A DNA stretch of 41,009 nucleotides from JBFMCC01 sp037445635 (GCA_037445635.1 JBBIKC010000033.1:1-41009); one strand, 5' to 3'; counted from the stretch's first letter, positions 23,781 through 32,384 are shown. Translations and numbers: made by a program. The notes: generated by a model from the sequence alone, not told the origin.

Positions 23781-23809
23781 TCAAAATGTGACAATCGCCC
23801 CGCTTTCTT

Positions 23810-24742
23810 TCAGGACCTCGGGTTGACTCTGCCTTCGATGAACTTTTCCGCCGCCGACAGCACGTCCGCCGCGCCCGCGTCGAACCAGGCGATTCTCGGG
23901 TCGCTTTCCTTGAACCAATTGGCCTGCCTGCGGACGAAGACGCGCGTGGCGCGTTTGATCTGCGCTTTAGCCGCATCCAGACTCATCTCGCCGCGCAGGA
24001 CTGCGGCGCACTCGCGGTACCCGATGGCGGACATGGCCGGCAGGGTGGGGGAGTAACCCTTTCCCAACAATGCTTTGACTTCGTCCAGGAAGCCCGCCGC
24101 GAACATGGCTTCGATACGCGCGTCGGCGCGCGCGTAAATCTCTGGCCGCGGACGTTTCAGGCCAATGGTAATCAAGTCATACGGGGATTCGCCGTGCATG
24201 CGTTGGGCGGAGAACTTGTAGCCGGTGGTAAAGATCACTTCGAGCGCGCGAATCACCCGCCGCGCGTTGCGCGCGTCGATCTGTGCCGCGGCCTGCGGGT
24301 CAAGGTCCCGCAGCGCCGCGTGCAGCCATTTTTCTCCCTTTTCCTTCTGCATTTTTTCCAAATGACGCCTCAGGCGCTCATCCGGCTTTGCTTCCGGCGG
24401 AGTCCAATCTTGGGTCACGGCGCGTACGTACTGGCCGGTCCCGCCGACGAGAAACGGCAGCTTGCCGCGCGCCAGGATGTCCGCGATGATCTCCTGCGCC
24501 ATTTGTTGAAAGACGACCAGGCTTAATGTGTCGTCTGGATTGGCGATGTCAATCAGGTGATGCGGGACGCGGGCGCGTTCTTCGCGCGTCGGTTTGGCTG
24601 TGCCAATGTCCATGCCGCGATAGAACAGCCGCGAATCTGCGCTGACGATCTCGCCGCCCAGCCGTTCGGCCAGTTGAATGGCGAGTTCCGTTTTACCTGC
24701 CGCGGTGGGACCGACGATGAGGATCAGGGGCGGTTTGGGCAC
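23810..24742 (-). CDS. miaA: tRNA dimethylallyltransferase MiaA
   Basis: This 310-residue enzyme adds a dimethylallyl group to A37 of tRNAs that read codons starting with U. Visible are the P-loop GPTAAGKT (11-18), the substrate motif SADSRLFYRGMDIGTAKPT, HHLIDIANPDDTLSL, FLVGGTGQYVRAV, the RNA-contact block RNARRVIRALEV, and the C-terminal MSAIGYRECAAVLRG and TRVFVRRQANWFK. In the family SADS is usually followed by Q; Arg replaces it here. The start codon is GTG at 24742, with TATAAT ending 6 bases upstream and no Shine-Dalgarno sequence, which suggests a leaderless mRNA. It follows the phosphoesterase gene by 25 bp. Confidence 0.96.
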   Translation of the reverse strand: MPKPPLILIVGPTAAGKTELAIQLAERLGGEIVSADSRLFYRGMDIGTAKPTREERARVPHHLIDIANPDDTLSLVVFQQMAQEIIADILARGKLPFLVGGTGQYVRAVTQDWTPPEAKPDERLRRHLEKMQKEKGEKWLHAALRDLDPQAAAQIDARNARRVIRALEVIFTTGYKFSAQRMHGESPYDLITIGLKRPRPEIYARADARIEAMFAAGFLDEVKALLGKGYSPTLPAMSAIGYRECAAVLRGEMSLDAAKAQIKRATRVFVRRQANWFKESDPRIAWFDAGAADVLSAAEKFIEGRVNPRS

Positions 24743-24748
24743 AAATGG

Positions 24749-24754
24749 ATTATA
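24749..24754 (-). promoter_or_regulatory. -10 box directly upstream of miaA (leaderless type)
   Basis: TATAAT on the minus strand ends 6 bases before the GTG start, with a TTCGCA -35 candidate 17 bp upstream (24772-24777). There is no ribosome site between, consistent with transcription starting at or next to the start codon. Confidence 0.5.
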
Positions 24755-24767
24755 GACGATGCTGCCT

Positions 24768-26530
24768 CTACTGCGAAATCGTCAATGTCCAGACGGGGTT
24801 GGACCACAGGCTGGGGCCGTTGACGCCGTTGGCTTTGACGCGCCAGAAGAGGGGGATGTTGGCGGGCAGGGCAGTGGTGGGTGTGTAGGCGGCGGTTGTC
24901 ACCGTCTTGTTCAGCACCAGTTGCGTGAAGGTATCGTTCTTCGAGACCTGCAGGGTGTAACTGCTCGCGCCCGGCACCGCGCTCCAGGTGAAGGTGGGGG
25001 TGGTGTCGGTGGCCGTGCTCCCATTCGCGGGTGCGGTCAACACGGGCGGGGTCAGCGCGGTGCGGAAGGTGCGCGAGGCGGACCAGTTGCCCATCTCACC
25101 GGTTGCGTTCACGGCGCGCACGCGCCAGTAGAATTTCGTGTTAGAGGCCAGGTCGGAGGTCGGCGTGAAGGGAGAGGCGGGCACGTCCGTCTCATTGACC
25201 TCTGGACTGGAGAAGTCGGCGTTGTTATCCACCTGGACGATGAAGTGATCGAAGGGCGGACTGGTGAGCGGCATGGACCAGGTGAAGGTCGGCGTGTAAT
25301 CGGTGGTCAGGAAGTTGTTGGCTGGGGCGGTCAATGTGGGCGCGGCGGGCGGATTGATCGGGGTGTGGAAGGTACGGTGCGCGGACCATTCCGAAGGTCC
25401 GTTGGCGCCCCGGGTCTGCACGCGCCAGTAGAGGGTGGCGTTCTTCGTCAGGTCTGCGGTGGGGATGTAGGTGGAGGCGACCGTGCTGGAGGTGCGCAGG
25501 ACGGGCTTGAAGTTGGGGTTGTTGGCGATCTGAATGGTGTAGCCGGTTGCGCCGGGCACATCGGACCAGTCGAAGGGCGGGCGCAGTTCGAGCAGGTCCG
25601 CCTCGTTGGCGGGCGTGTTCAGGACGGGCGGCGTGAGCGCGGTGCGGAAGGTGCGGGAGGCCGACCAGGCGGAATACTCGCCCGCGTCATTGAGCGAGCG
25701 GACGCGCCAGTAGAACTTGGTGTTGGAGGCCAGGTCGGAGGTCGGCGTGAACTGCGAGTCGGTGATGAGGCCTGAAGCGGTGGAGCCGGTCGCTTCGGGG
25801 GAGGAGAAGTCGCTGTTGTTGTCCACCTGGACTTCATAGTGACCGAAGGTCGTGCCGGAGGGCAGGGTGGAGTCCTTCCAGTCCAGCAGGGGAGTGTAGT
25901 CTGTCGTCAGCGCATTGTTGGCCGGGGAGGATAGGACGGGAATAGAAGGCGGGTTGGCAGTAGTAAACTCCCAGACATCGGAGTAGGCGCTGGGACCGTT
26001 GCTGCCTGCCGCGGCGTTGGCCTTGACGCGCCAGAAGTAGTGCGTGCTGGGGAGCAGGTCGGCGGTGTGGGTGTAGGAGAGAGCCGGGACGGTCTTGTTG
26101 ATGGTCTTGGAGGCGAAGGTATCGAGCGTGGAGACTTCGAGCACATACGATGCCGCGCCGGGCACGGCCTCCCAGGTGAAGGTGGGGCGTTTGTTGAGCA
26201 GGAACCCGCCGTCGGTGGGGGCGGTCAAGGTGGGCGGGAGGATGGCGGTGCGGAAGGTGCGCGAGGCCGACCAGGCGGAGGAATCGCCGACGGCGTTGTA
26301 GGCGCGCACGCGCCAGTAGTATTTGGTGTTGGGCGCGAGATCAGCGAGCGGTGTGAATTCGGAGAGGGCGATGTCGTTCTGGTCGAGGACGATTGCGGTG
26401 AAGGCGCTATCTGTGGCGAGTTGAATCTGGTAGTGATCGAGGTTGGGTGTGGAGTCGTTCCAGTTCAGCAGAGGCGTGTAGTCCGCGGTCAGGGCGTTGT
26501 TGGCCGGGGCAGACAGGACCGGCACCGAGG
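24768..26530 (-). repeat. Three tandem copies of a two-module (A-B) fibronectin-like unit
   Basis: The 3' 1.76 kb of the phosphoesterase gene holds three copies of a unit of about 590 bp, each coding for one A and one B module. The segment at the A-B boundary (GCGGTGCGGAAGGTGCG on the plus strand) recurs near 25055, 25640 and 26246, spaced about 590-605 bp. The modules in alternate positions resemble each other more than their neighbours do, which points to duplication of the pair. Confidence 0.75.
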
Positions 26531-27431
26531 GAATGGTGGGACCGCTGTCTAAAACATGCGAATCGATGATCTCGCCCGTGCGATTGATGAATTCAAACGA
26601 AACTTGCGTCCCGGTTGCGTCAACCAGCATTGCGCCGTAATCTTCGTTGTATCGAAACTGACTACCGGTCACTGGCGCGCCGAAGGAATAGATGCTGCGG
26701 CCCCCCAGTCCGTTCACAAAATAAACGATCCCGTCGCGGAAGATACGTTCGTAGGTGTGATCGTGCCCCGCTAGCACTGCGTCCGCGCCCCAGGCGGCAT
26801 AGGGCCATTGCAGTGTCGTATTTGAACCGTGTTCCCCGGACGAATATGGGGCGTGATGCAGGTAGACGAGGTTCCAGGGTGAGGTGGATGCCGCCAGCGC
26901 GTTTTGCAGCCAGGCTGCCTGTATGGAAGTACTTGTAATTCCGCTTGGCTCGTAACTGTCACTGTCAACGACGAAGAAATGCACTGGTCCACGGATGAAA
27001 TCATAATAACGCTCGTTGCCGGGCAGGGTGAAGTAGTCGAGATAAGGTTGTGCGTCGGGGGCCACCCAATCGTGATTGCCTAATGAAGGGAAGAAGCGAT
27101 TCGTCGCGGCCCCCGCGCCATACGCGCCCGTGTATGGAAATATGAATTCGTGATAATACTGGCCGATATTCTGGTCTATGGTTGCGGCACTTCCGTCAGG
27201 ATAGTTGTTGTCACCGGTGGTGATGATGAAATCCGGGTCCCAGCTTTTGACGAGGTTGGCAACGTCGAGTTCGCTCGACCCTGCACGACCGTAATCGCCG
27301 ATCACTGCGAAGCGGATCGACCCTGACGCATACGGCGGAGGGGCCATGCCCAAGACTCCCGCGAACAGGATTACGATCAGGCCGGGGTATAGCCACACCT
27401 TTCTCAGCAGGTTATTCCAGTTCATCTTCAT
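24768..27431 (-). CDS. Secreted calcineurin-like phosphoesterase with six fibronectin III-like modules
   Basis: This 887-residue exported protein has a signal peptide (residues about 11-36) and a metallophosphoesterase domain (38-295) similar to purple or tartrate-resistant acid phosphatases: FAVIGDYG (Asp46), TTGDNNYPDG (Asp74), SLGNHDW (Asn119, His120), LHHAPY and AGHDHTYER (222-229), all dimetal ligands. From residue 301 to the end there are six modules of about 95 residues with fibronectin III character. They alternate in two types: A (modules 1, 3, 5: DYTP...TKFYWRVR...WSASRTFRTA) and B (2, 4, 6: VPGA.SYTLQVS...FWRVKA...NGPS.WS). The DNA of the A modules is strongly repeated. It probably scavenges phosphate from extracellular esters while the modules bind a surface or polymer. 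GAGGAGG precedes the ATG. Confidence 0.9.
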   Translation of the reverse strand: MKMNWNNLLRKVWLYPGLIVILFAGVLGMAPPPYASGSIRFAVIGDYGRAGSSELDVANLVKSWDPDFIITTGDNNYPDGSAATIDQNIGQYYHEFIFPYTGAYGAGAATNRFFPSLGNHDWVAPDAQPYLDYFTLPGNERYYDFIRGPVHFFVVDSDSYEPSGITSTSIQAAWLQNALAASTSPWNLVYLHHAPYSSGEHGSNTTLQWPYAAWGADAVLAGHDHTYERIFRDGIVYFVNGLGGRSIYSFGAPVTGSQFRYNEDYGAMLVDATGTQVSFEFINRTGEIIDSHVLDSGPTIPSVPVLSAPANNALTADYTPLLNWNDSTPNLDHYQIQLATDSAFTAIVLDQNDIALSEFTPLADLAPNTKYYWRVRAYNAVGDSSAWSASRTFRTAILPPTLTAPTDGGFLLNKRPTFTWEAVPGAASYVLEVSTLDTFASKTINKTVPALSYTHTADLLPSTHYFWRVKANAAAGSNGPSAYSDVWEFTTANPPSIPVLSSPANNALTTDYTPLLDWKDSTLPSGTTFGHYEVQVDNNSDFSSPEATGSTASGLITDSQFTPTSDLASNTKFYWRVRSLNDAGEYSAWSASRTFRTALTPPVLNTPANEADLLELRPPFDWSDVPGATGYTIQIANNPNFKPVLRTSSTVASTYIPTADLTKNATLYWRVQTRGANGPSEWSAHRTFHTPINPPAAPTLTAPANNFLTTDYTPTFTWSMPLTSPPFDHFIVQVDNNADFSSPEVNETDVPASPFTPTSDLASNTKFYWRVRAVNATGEMGNWSASRTFRTALTPPVLTAPANGSTATDTTPTFTWSAVPGASSYTLQVSKNDTFTQLVLNKTVTTAAYTPTTALPANIPLFWRVKANGVNGPSLWSNPVWTLTISQ

Positions 27432-27578
27432 CCGTCCTCCTCACTACAGTTTCGCCTTTGCCCGGTTAGTCTGCATTATTTTAGTAAACAAGCCTCTTTG
27501 GGGATTTGGCATTCGGGCGTTGAACCAAGCATACAGGAGAACCCCCGAATGGGCAAGCCCCCTGCTGGCTGCCCTGCC

Positions 27579-29114
27579 TTACCGATTGGCGCGTATCGCG
27601 CTGGCCGCGTCGGAACATTCGCAAGCGGTGACGGTGAGATTGCCCAGCGTAAGCGTGCCATTATAAGCGTCCGCGCCGTTGTGGGCGATCCAGCCTTCGA
27701 GATTGAAGGCGATGGGGCCGTCGGCGGGCATCCATTCGCCGTTGTATTTGCGCGCAATGTGGACGTGTGTGCCGGTCACGCGGCCGCCCTCGCAGGAGGG
27801 ATAACCGACCGCGTCGCCGGCTTTGACTTCCTGCCCGAGCGGGGCGCGGCCCTTGGTTGCGAGGTGCAAATAGACCACCACCCAGCCCGTGCGTTCGTTG
27901 CCGTCGCGGTCGAGGTCGAGGACCACTGTACCCACTTCAGAGCGGACGACCAACCCGTCGGCCATGGCAATGCTGTAGTTCTTCTCGTCCACCGCGAAGC
28001 ATCCGCTGAACTCAGAGGGCGGAGCGAAGTCAATCGCGGCGAAGGGTTCGCCGGTGCCCCAGCCGGTGTGTGGCCCGCCGGTGTACGTCCAGACCTGACC
28101 ACCGGGGAAGGGCAGGAGCAGGGGAGGCTGTTCGAGACTGCCGGGGATGAGCACGGTCGGGTCGTCCCACGGGTTGCCGAACAGGCCGTGGTAAACGGCG
28201 GCCAAGCCGGAGGGTCCGATGGCGCGGCGGTATTCGTCGCCAGAATGGACTTTCGAATAGTAGTACATCACCCCGGCGGTGGCGGCGTTGTCCCACGGAT
28301 CGGGGCGGATCTGAGTCCCGTCGGGCAGGTCGAACGAAGTCAGGTTTCCGATGCGCCAGCCGTAGTAGCCGTTGTTGAGCGTGTTGGCCGCCCAGACCAG
28401 TTGCAGGTAAACCGATCCATAATATTCGGCGGTATAACCGAGAATGGGATCTCTGGGTTTTTGTGGAAGCGATAGCGCCCCGGCCTGGTATTCGAGGACG
28501 GCGAGCAGGAGGCGCGGGCTGACGCTGAAGTTCGTGGCGACGTAATCCACGATGCCCGCGCCGTCGCGCCATGCGCCGCCCGCGTAGGCGCGGTAGTTCT
28601 TCAACCACCCGTCTCGCGCGGCGACGAAGGCCGCGGTGCTGAACCCGATGAGCGTCGGCCCGTTGACGAAGGCGTGGTCGGGCAGGATTTGATACGGGTT
28701 GGCCCACAAAGGTAAATAGTAAATGGGAATCTTCATCGGCATCCCTTGCGGCATGGTGGTGGCCGTAGCGGGGATGAAGGGATTGGCGGCGCGAATCTCT
28801 TCGACGGTGGTGTTGAAGCGCGCCGCCAGCGCGGGTAACGTGTCGCCGCTTTGCGCGGTGTAATCCACCAATTCACCGGGCTTGTAGTTGGGACGCGTGG
28901 GCAGGGGCGTCACATCAATGGCAGGGTAGGTGGGGAAGGTCTGCGCGGGCGCGGAGACATTTTCCGCGTTCGACGACGGCGCGCAGGCGGAGAGGAGAAG
29001 AATTGTGATGAGGAATATTTTCACCACAGAGAACACGGAGTGCACAGAGACCTTAAGGAGAGATTCTCCGTGATCTCTGTGGGCTCTGTGGTTCATCGCG
29101 TTGTACTTATTCAT
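27579..29114 (-). CDS. LysM lipoprotein with transglycosylase-like and M23-like domains (copy 1)
   Basis: The frame encodes about 511 residues from ATG 29114, which overlaps the stop of the upstream paralogue by 8 bp. The lipobox is LSAC with Cys44. Then come a Pro/Thr linker, one LysM (about 84-125, YTAQSGDTLPALAARFNTTVEEI), a helical domain with SPRLLLAVLEYQAG (Glu208) resembling the catalytic-glutamate helix of lytic transglycosylases, and a C-terminal M23-like domain (AAIDFAP, SCEGG, GTHVHIARKYNGEW). HxH is present, but the first zinc His of HxxxD is replaced by Phe. The N-terminal residues (NHRAHRDHGESLL) are coded by an inserted palindrome, so the true start is uncertain; a GTG codon at VKIFLITILLL is an alternative. 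Likely a cell-wall-bound protein, with uncertain enzymatic activity. Confidence 0.8.
   Translation of the reverse strand: MNKYNAMNHRAHRDHGESLLKVSVHSVFSVVKIFLITILLLSACAPSSNAENVSAPAQTFPTYPAIDVTPLPTRPNYKPGELVDYTAQSGDTLPALAARFNTTVEEIRAANPFIPATATTMPQGMPMKIPIYYLPLWANPYQILPDHAFVNGPTLIGFSTAAFVAARDGWLKNYRAYAGGAWRDGAGIVDYVATNFSVSPRLLLAVLEYQAGALSLPQKPRDPILGYTAEYYGSVYLQLVWAANTLNNGYYGWRIGNLTSFDLPDGTQIRPDPWDNAATAGVMYYYSKVHSGDEYRRAIGPSGLAAVYHGLFGNPWDDPTVLIPGSLEQPPLLLPFPGGQVWTYTGGPHTGWGTGEPFAAIDFAPPSEFSGCFAVDEKNYSIAMADGLVVRSEVGTVVLDLDRDGNERTGWVVVYLHLATKGRAPLGQEVKAGDAVGYPSCEGGRVTGTHVHIARKYNGEWMPADGPIAFNLEGWIAHNGADAYNGTLTLGNLTVTACECSDAASAIRANR
29023..29092. repeat. Palindromic element in the leader of LysM lipoprotein copy 1
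   Basis: A 70-bp element has terminal inverted repeats ACCACAGAG (29023-29031) and CTCTGTGGT (29084-29092) and further internal symmetry (CACGGAG/CTCCGTG). I recognise the translated form (NHRAHRDHGE) as a common dispersed repeat. It lies between the upstream ATG and the lipoprotein signal peptide without breaking the frame. Confidence 0.7.
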
Positions 29115-30684
29115 CGGGCAAACGAATGATGACGGATTTGGATTGCCCGACCGGGTCGGCAATGACGACGCGCGCGCCGCGCGTCATCGTCCCCTCGTAA
29201 GGCTTGTCTCCGTTGTGGACGGTCCAGCCGCCGATGACAAACGGAATCGGGCCGTCGGCCGCGATCCACTCGCCATTGTATTTTCTGGCGAAATGTAAAT
29301 GTGTCCCGGTCGCCACGCCGCCTTCGCAGGAGGCGTGACCGATGCGGTCGTCGGTCTGCACCCAGGTTCCCTCTGGCACGCGGTCCTCCGTGGCGACGTG
29401 CAGGTAAAGCAGATTCCAGCCGGTCTGTTCCTTGCCGTCGCCGTCCAAATCCACAACGACGACGCCGTTACCGGACCGAACCACCAGCCCCGGCGCGGAA
29501 GCGAGGATCCAGGTCTTCGTCTCGGAACAGCCGCCATGATCGGTGGACGGAGCGAAATCAATCGCGGCCAGCGGGCCGTCGTGTTCCCACGCGCCGTGCG
29601 GGCCGCCGGTGTAGGCCCACTCGCGGTTGACCTCGAAGGGCAGGACGAGTTTCGGCTGGCCGAGGGCGGGCGGAAAGAGCGGCTCGGCCTGCTGGGCGCG
29701 CGTCCACGCGTCGCCGAACATCTGGCCGTACAGCGCGGTGAAACTGACCAGCGAATCGGGGCTGATGATCTGTTCCCACTCGGCGCGCGTGTGGCGCTGG
29801 GCAAAGTAATAATACAAAGCGACCGTGCCCGCGTTCAATTCCGGGTTCAGGCGCAGGCGGGTCCCGTCGGCAAAGGTCAGTTCGGTGATCTCGCCGCTGC
29901 GCCAGCCGTAATAGCCTTTGAACACCTGGTTCACCGCCCAGACCATCTGCGTAAAGAAACCCTTATAGCGCTGGCTCTCGAACCCCATCGGATAGTCCTT
30001 GTGCACTTCGTCCACGGGCTGGCTATAGACCCAGTGACTCTCGTGCTCGAGCAGTGCCAGCAGCAGCCGCGGGTTGACCGAATTCTCGTAGGCCAGCCGT
30101 TCGACGGCCTCGTAGCCTTTTGTCCAGCCGGTGGATCCCAGGTATTCGCGGTAGGTGCTCAAATATCCGCCGGCGTTTTCCACGAACTCCTTGATATTGA
30201 AGTCGGCCGCGGTGACAGCGAAGATGACTTCGGAGTCGGGCAGCAATTGGATATAAGGCGAGACCTCGCCCTCGATTTTTTGCGGGATGATGAGCAATGT
30301 GCCGGGATCGAGCAACGCGGTCGGGGGCAGGTCCTTGGGCGACGAGATGTCGGTCGTTTCGACCCCGAAGCGGGCCGCGAGACTCGGGAGCGTGTCCCCG
30401 CTCTGGCTGTAATACAGCACCGGCGCGTCGCTGCGCGTGGGATAAGGCGTGGGGGAGATGTAGATCGTGGGAGTCGCGGTCGGCAGGATGACGGGAGTCG
30501 CGCTGGGCGTGGATTCGGTCGGTGAGGCGGCGGCCGGCGCGGGGTCGGCTGTGACCGGTGCGGCGGTCGTGAAGATCGGATTTTCGGGTGTGGGAGTGGA
30601 AGCGACGCCCCACAGCGAGGTGGTCTCACTGCAGGCGGTTAGGAGAAGCAGGGCGATCAGAAGTGCCGGGAGAATGCGTTTCAT
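29107..30684 (-). CDS. LysM lipoprotein with transglycosylase-like and M23-like domains (copy 2)
   Basis: This 525-residue paralogue has lipobox LTAC with Cys18, a long Thr/Pro/Ala linker, one LysM-like module (about 92-135, YSQSGDTLPSLAARFGVETTDI), a helical domain with NPRLLLALLEHESHWVY (Glu213, very like the ExES helix of soluble lytic transglycosylases), and an M23-like C-terminus (GGPHGAWEHDGPLAAIDFAP, SCEGG, GTHLHFARKYNGEW). The HxH motif is kept, but the position of the first His in HxxxD is Leu. The glutamate region suggests glycan cleavage, and the C-terminal domain may bind or cut peptide stems. A TATAAT lies 17 bases before the ATG with no ribosome site. Proteins of this kind would be held on the outer face of the membrane. 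Confidence 0.85.
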   Translation of the reverse strand: MKRILPALLIALLLLTACSETTSLWGVASTPTPENPIFTTAAPVTADPAPAAASPTESTPSATPVILPTATPTIYISPTPYPTRSDAPVLYYSQSGDTLPSLAARFGVETTDISSPKDLPPTALLDPGTLLIIPQKIEGEVSPYIQLLPDSEVIFAVTAADFNIKEFVENAGGYLSTYREYLGSTGWTKGYEAVERLAYENSVNPRLLLALLEHESHWVYSQPVDEVHKDYPMGFESQRYKGFFTQMVWAVNQVFKGYYGWRSGEITELTFADGTRLRLNPELNAGTVALYYYFAQRHTRAEWEQIISPDSLVSFTALYGQMFGDAWTRAQQAEPLFPPALGQPKLVLPFEVNREWAYTGGPHGAWEHDGPLAAIDFAPSTDHGGCSETKTWILASAPGLVVRSGNGVVVVDLDGDGKEQTGWNLLYLHVATEDRVPEGTWVQTDDRIGHASCEGGVATGTHLHFARKYNGEWIAADGPIPFVIGGWTVHNGDKPYEGTMTRGARVVIADPVGQSKSVIIRLPDE

Positions 30685-30701
30685 GCGGCAATGCGGGAGG
30701 A

Positions 30702-30707
30702 ATTATA
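30702..30707 (-). promoter_or_regulatory. -10 box upstream of LysM lipoprotein copy 2
   Basis: TATAAT on the minus strand predicts a start near 30695 and a leader of about 11 bases without a ribosome site. No good -35 box is seen. Confidence 0.4.
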
Positions 30708-30720
30708 ACCGTAACAGGAG

Positions 30721-30770
30721 GGGCACAGCGGGCCGTCCACGATCCTGCCGCTTTTTTCTTCGCTGTGCCC
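30721..30770. repeat. Inverted repeat just after LysM lipoprotein copy 3
   Basis: GGGCACAGCG (30721-30730) and CGCTGTGCCC (30761-30770) are perfect 10-bp arms around a 30-base loop, directly abutting the stop codon at 30771. No T-run follows on the minus strand, so it looks more like a palindromic repeat than a terminator. Confidence 0.6.
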
Positions 30771-32366
30771 TTACCTCCAAATCGAATTGACCTCCACCAG
30801 CCCGTCGTATGCTTCCCGAACCTCGTCGCCGCGCGTCAGCCAGCCGTCGTATTCGATTCCGTTCCCTGATGAAATCCAGCCGTCGAGGTTAAATGGCAAA
30901 CCGCCGTCGGCGGGAATCCATTCGCCGTTGTATTTGCGCGCGATGTGAACGTGCGTGCCGTTGGAGATGCCGCCCTCGCAGGACGGATGTCCGATTCGCT
31001 CTCCGCCCCTGACGTATGCGCCCGGCTGGATGCGGTCGCGCGCTTCGACGTGCATGTAGAAGATGACCCAGCCGGTCTGTTCGTAGCCGTCGCCGTCCAG
31101 GTCCTGCACCACCTGCCCGTCGCCGGTGCGGACGATCAGGCCGTCGGTTACGGCGGTGACCCAGTCCTCGCTGGTGAAACAGCCCTGTACCTCGCCGATG
31201 GGGGCGAAGTCCAGCGCGGCCCAGGCCGAGCCCGAGTCCCAGCCGCCGTGCGGGCCTCCGGTGAAGGCCCAGGTCACGCCGCGCTCGAAGGGCAGAGCCA
31301 TGCGCGGCTGGGTCAGGCCCGGTGGGACGAGAGGCTCGGTGGCAAAGTCGAATGGATATCCAAATAGAAAGAAATACGTGTAGAAGAAACTGCCCTCCGC
31401 ATCGCCGACATTGACTTGCCAGGTAGTCAGGTCGTTGAGGCGAGCAAAGAAGTTTTGTACTCCGGCCGTCCCGGCATTGATGCCCGGCGCGGCGGGTACC
31501 ACGAAACCGTCCGCCAGCACCCACGATGAGACCGCGTTGACGCGCCAAAGATAATAACCGCGGTTGAGTTCATTCGCGGCGAAAGTAAGTTGCAGGTACA
31601 GGCCAGTGTAATACGCGTCTGGAAAGTTCAATGCGTAGTCAATCTGAAACGGCGCGGGGTTGTTTACCCAGCCGCTTTGATGTTCGACCAGCGCGATCAG
31701 TAATCGCGGGTTGACCGAATAATTCTGCGCCACGCGCGTGATAATCTGCGCCGCGTTCAGCAGTTCGCCGTCCACTTCCTCGTTGTAATTTGCCAGGAAT
31801 CCGCCGCGCGCTTGCAGGAAGGCTTCCACGTTGAAAGCCGCGCTGGCCGGGCCATAGACCAGTTCCGAATCGGGGATGATCTTGAACGACGCGCTGACCG
31901 CAATCGGTTCGGGAGCCGGGATGACCAGCGTCTGCCCGACCGCCAGCGTATCCGCGTCGGTCAGACCGTTGGCCTGCATCAGCGCCTCCAGGCTGATTCC
32001 CCGCGAGAAGGCGATACTGCCAAGCGTGTCCCCGGGCTGGACCACGTACTCGTCCGCGTTTTGCCGCGGCGTGGGCAGGACGCGCAAGGCGTCGGGTGTG
32101 GGGGTGTAGATGGGCGCGCCGGGCGGCCGCGGCAAAGGAAGCAACTGCTCCAGCGGCACGGCGGTTGGGACGAGGAACGGCAATTCGGTTGGAGTGGACG
32201 AGGGGAGGGTCGGCGGCGCCTCCGCGGGCACGGAGGCCGCGCCCGGCGTGGACTTCGTCACCGGCACGAACGGGTCGTAGGTGGGATTTATCGCGGGAGT
32301 TCTAACTGCCGGTGTGCAAGCGGAAACCAGCAGTACAAGAAGCAGCAGATGGACGGGGCGGGGCAT
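30771..32366 (-). CDS. LysM lipoprotein with transglycosylase-like and M23-like domains (copy 3)
   Basis: This 531-residue paralogue is the first of the three in transcription order. It has lipobox VSAC with Cys17, an extended Pro/Thr linker, one LysM with the best consensus of the three (about 107-152, YVVQPGDTLGSIAFSRGISLEALMQANGL), the helical domain with NPRLLIALVEHQSGWV, and the M23-like C-terminus (GGPHGGWDSGSAWAALDFAP, SCEGG, GTHVHIARKYNGEW). Trp stands where HxxxD would have its first His. The shared Glu and the retained HxH suggest that one catalytic centre is conserved and the other changed. TGGTACAAT ends 7 bases before the ATG, and no Shine-Dalgarno sequence is present. Confidence 0.85.
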   Translation of the reverse strand: MPRPVHLLLLVLLVSACTPAVRTPAINPTYDPFVPVTKSTPGAASVPAEAPPTLPSSTPTELPFLVPTAVPLEQLLPLPRPPGAPIYTPTPDALRVLPTPRQNADEYVVQPGDTLGSIAFSRGISLEALMQANGLTDADTLAVGQTLVIPAPEPIAVSASFKIIPDSELVYGPASAAFNVEAFLQARGGFLANYNEEVDGELLNAAQIITRVAQNYSVNPRLLIALVEHQSGWVNNPAPFQIDYALNFPDAYYTGLYLQLTFAANELNRGYYLWRVNAVSSWVLADGFVVPAAPGINAGTAGVQNFFARLNDLTTWQVNVGDAEGSFFYTYFFLFGYPFDFATEPLVPPGLTQPRMALPFERGVTWAFTGGPHGGWDSGSAWAALDFAPIGEVQGCFTSEDWVTAVTDGLIVRTGDGQVVQDLDGDGYEQTGWVIFYMHVEARDRIQPGAYVRGGERIGHPSCEGGISNGTHVHIARKYNGEWIPADGGLPFNLDGWISSGNGIEYDGWLTRGDEVREAYDGLVEVNSIWR

Positions 32367-32373
32367 GCAGGCG

Positions 32374-32382
32374 ATTGTACCA
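32374..32382 (-). promoter_or_regulatory. Extended -10 box directly upstream of LysM lipoprotein copy 3
   Basis: TGGTACAAT on the minus strand ends 7 bases before the ATG at 32366, within the 18-bp gap after the GNAT gene. This geometry predicts a leaderless transcript. Confidence 0.5.
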
Positions 32383-32384
32383 AA

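Noticed and set aside
24768..26530. CRISPR-like or tandem DNA repeat array
   Set aside because: The periodicity of about 590 bp follows protein modules in one open frame; there are no short direct repeats with spacers.
24759..26552. Long plus-strand open frames opposite the phosphoesterase gene, rich in Gly, Arg and Val
   Set aside because: They mirror the repeated fibronectin modules on the other strand, have no recognisable domain, and the minus-strand frame has a signal peptide and full metal-site motifs.
27510..27551. CATTCGGG/CCCGAATG inverted repeat as a terminator
   Set aside because: The 8-bp stem has a loop over 20 bases and no T-run, so chance pairing is likely.
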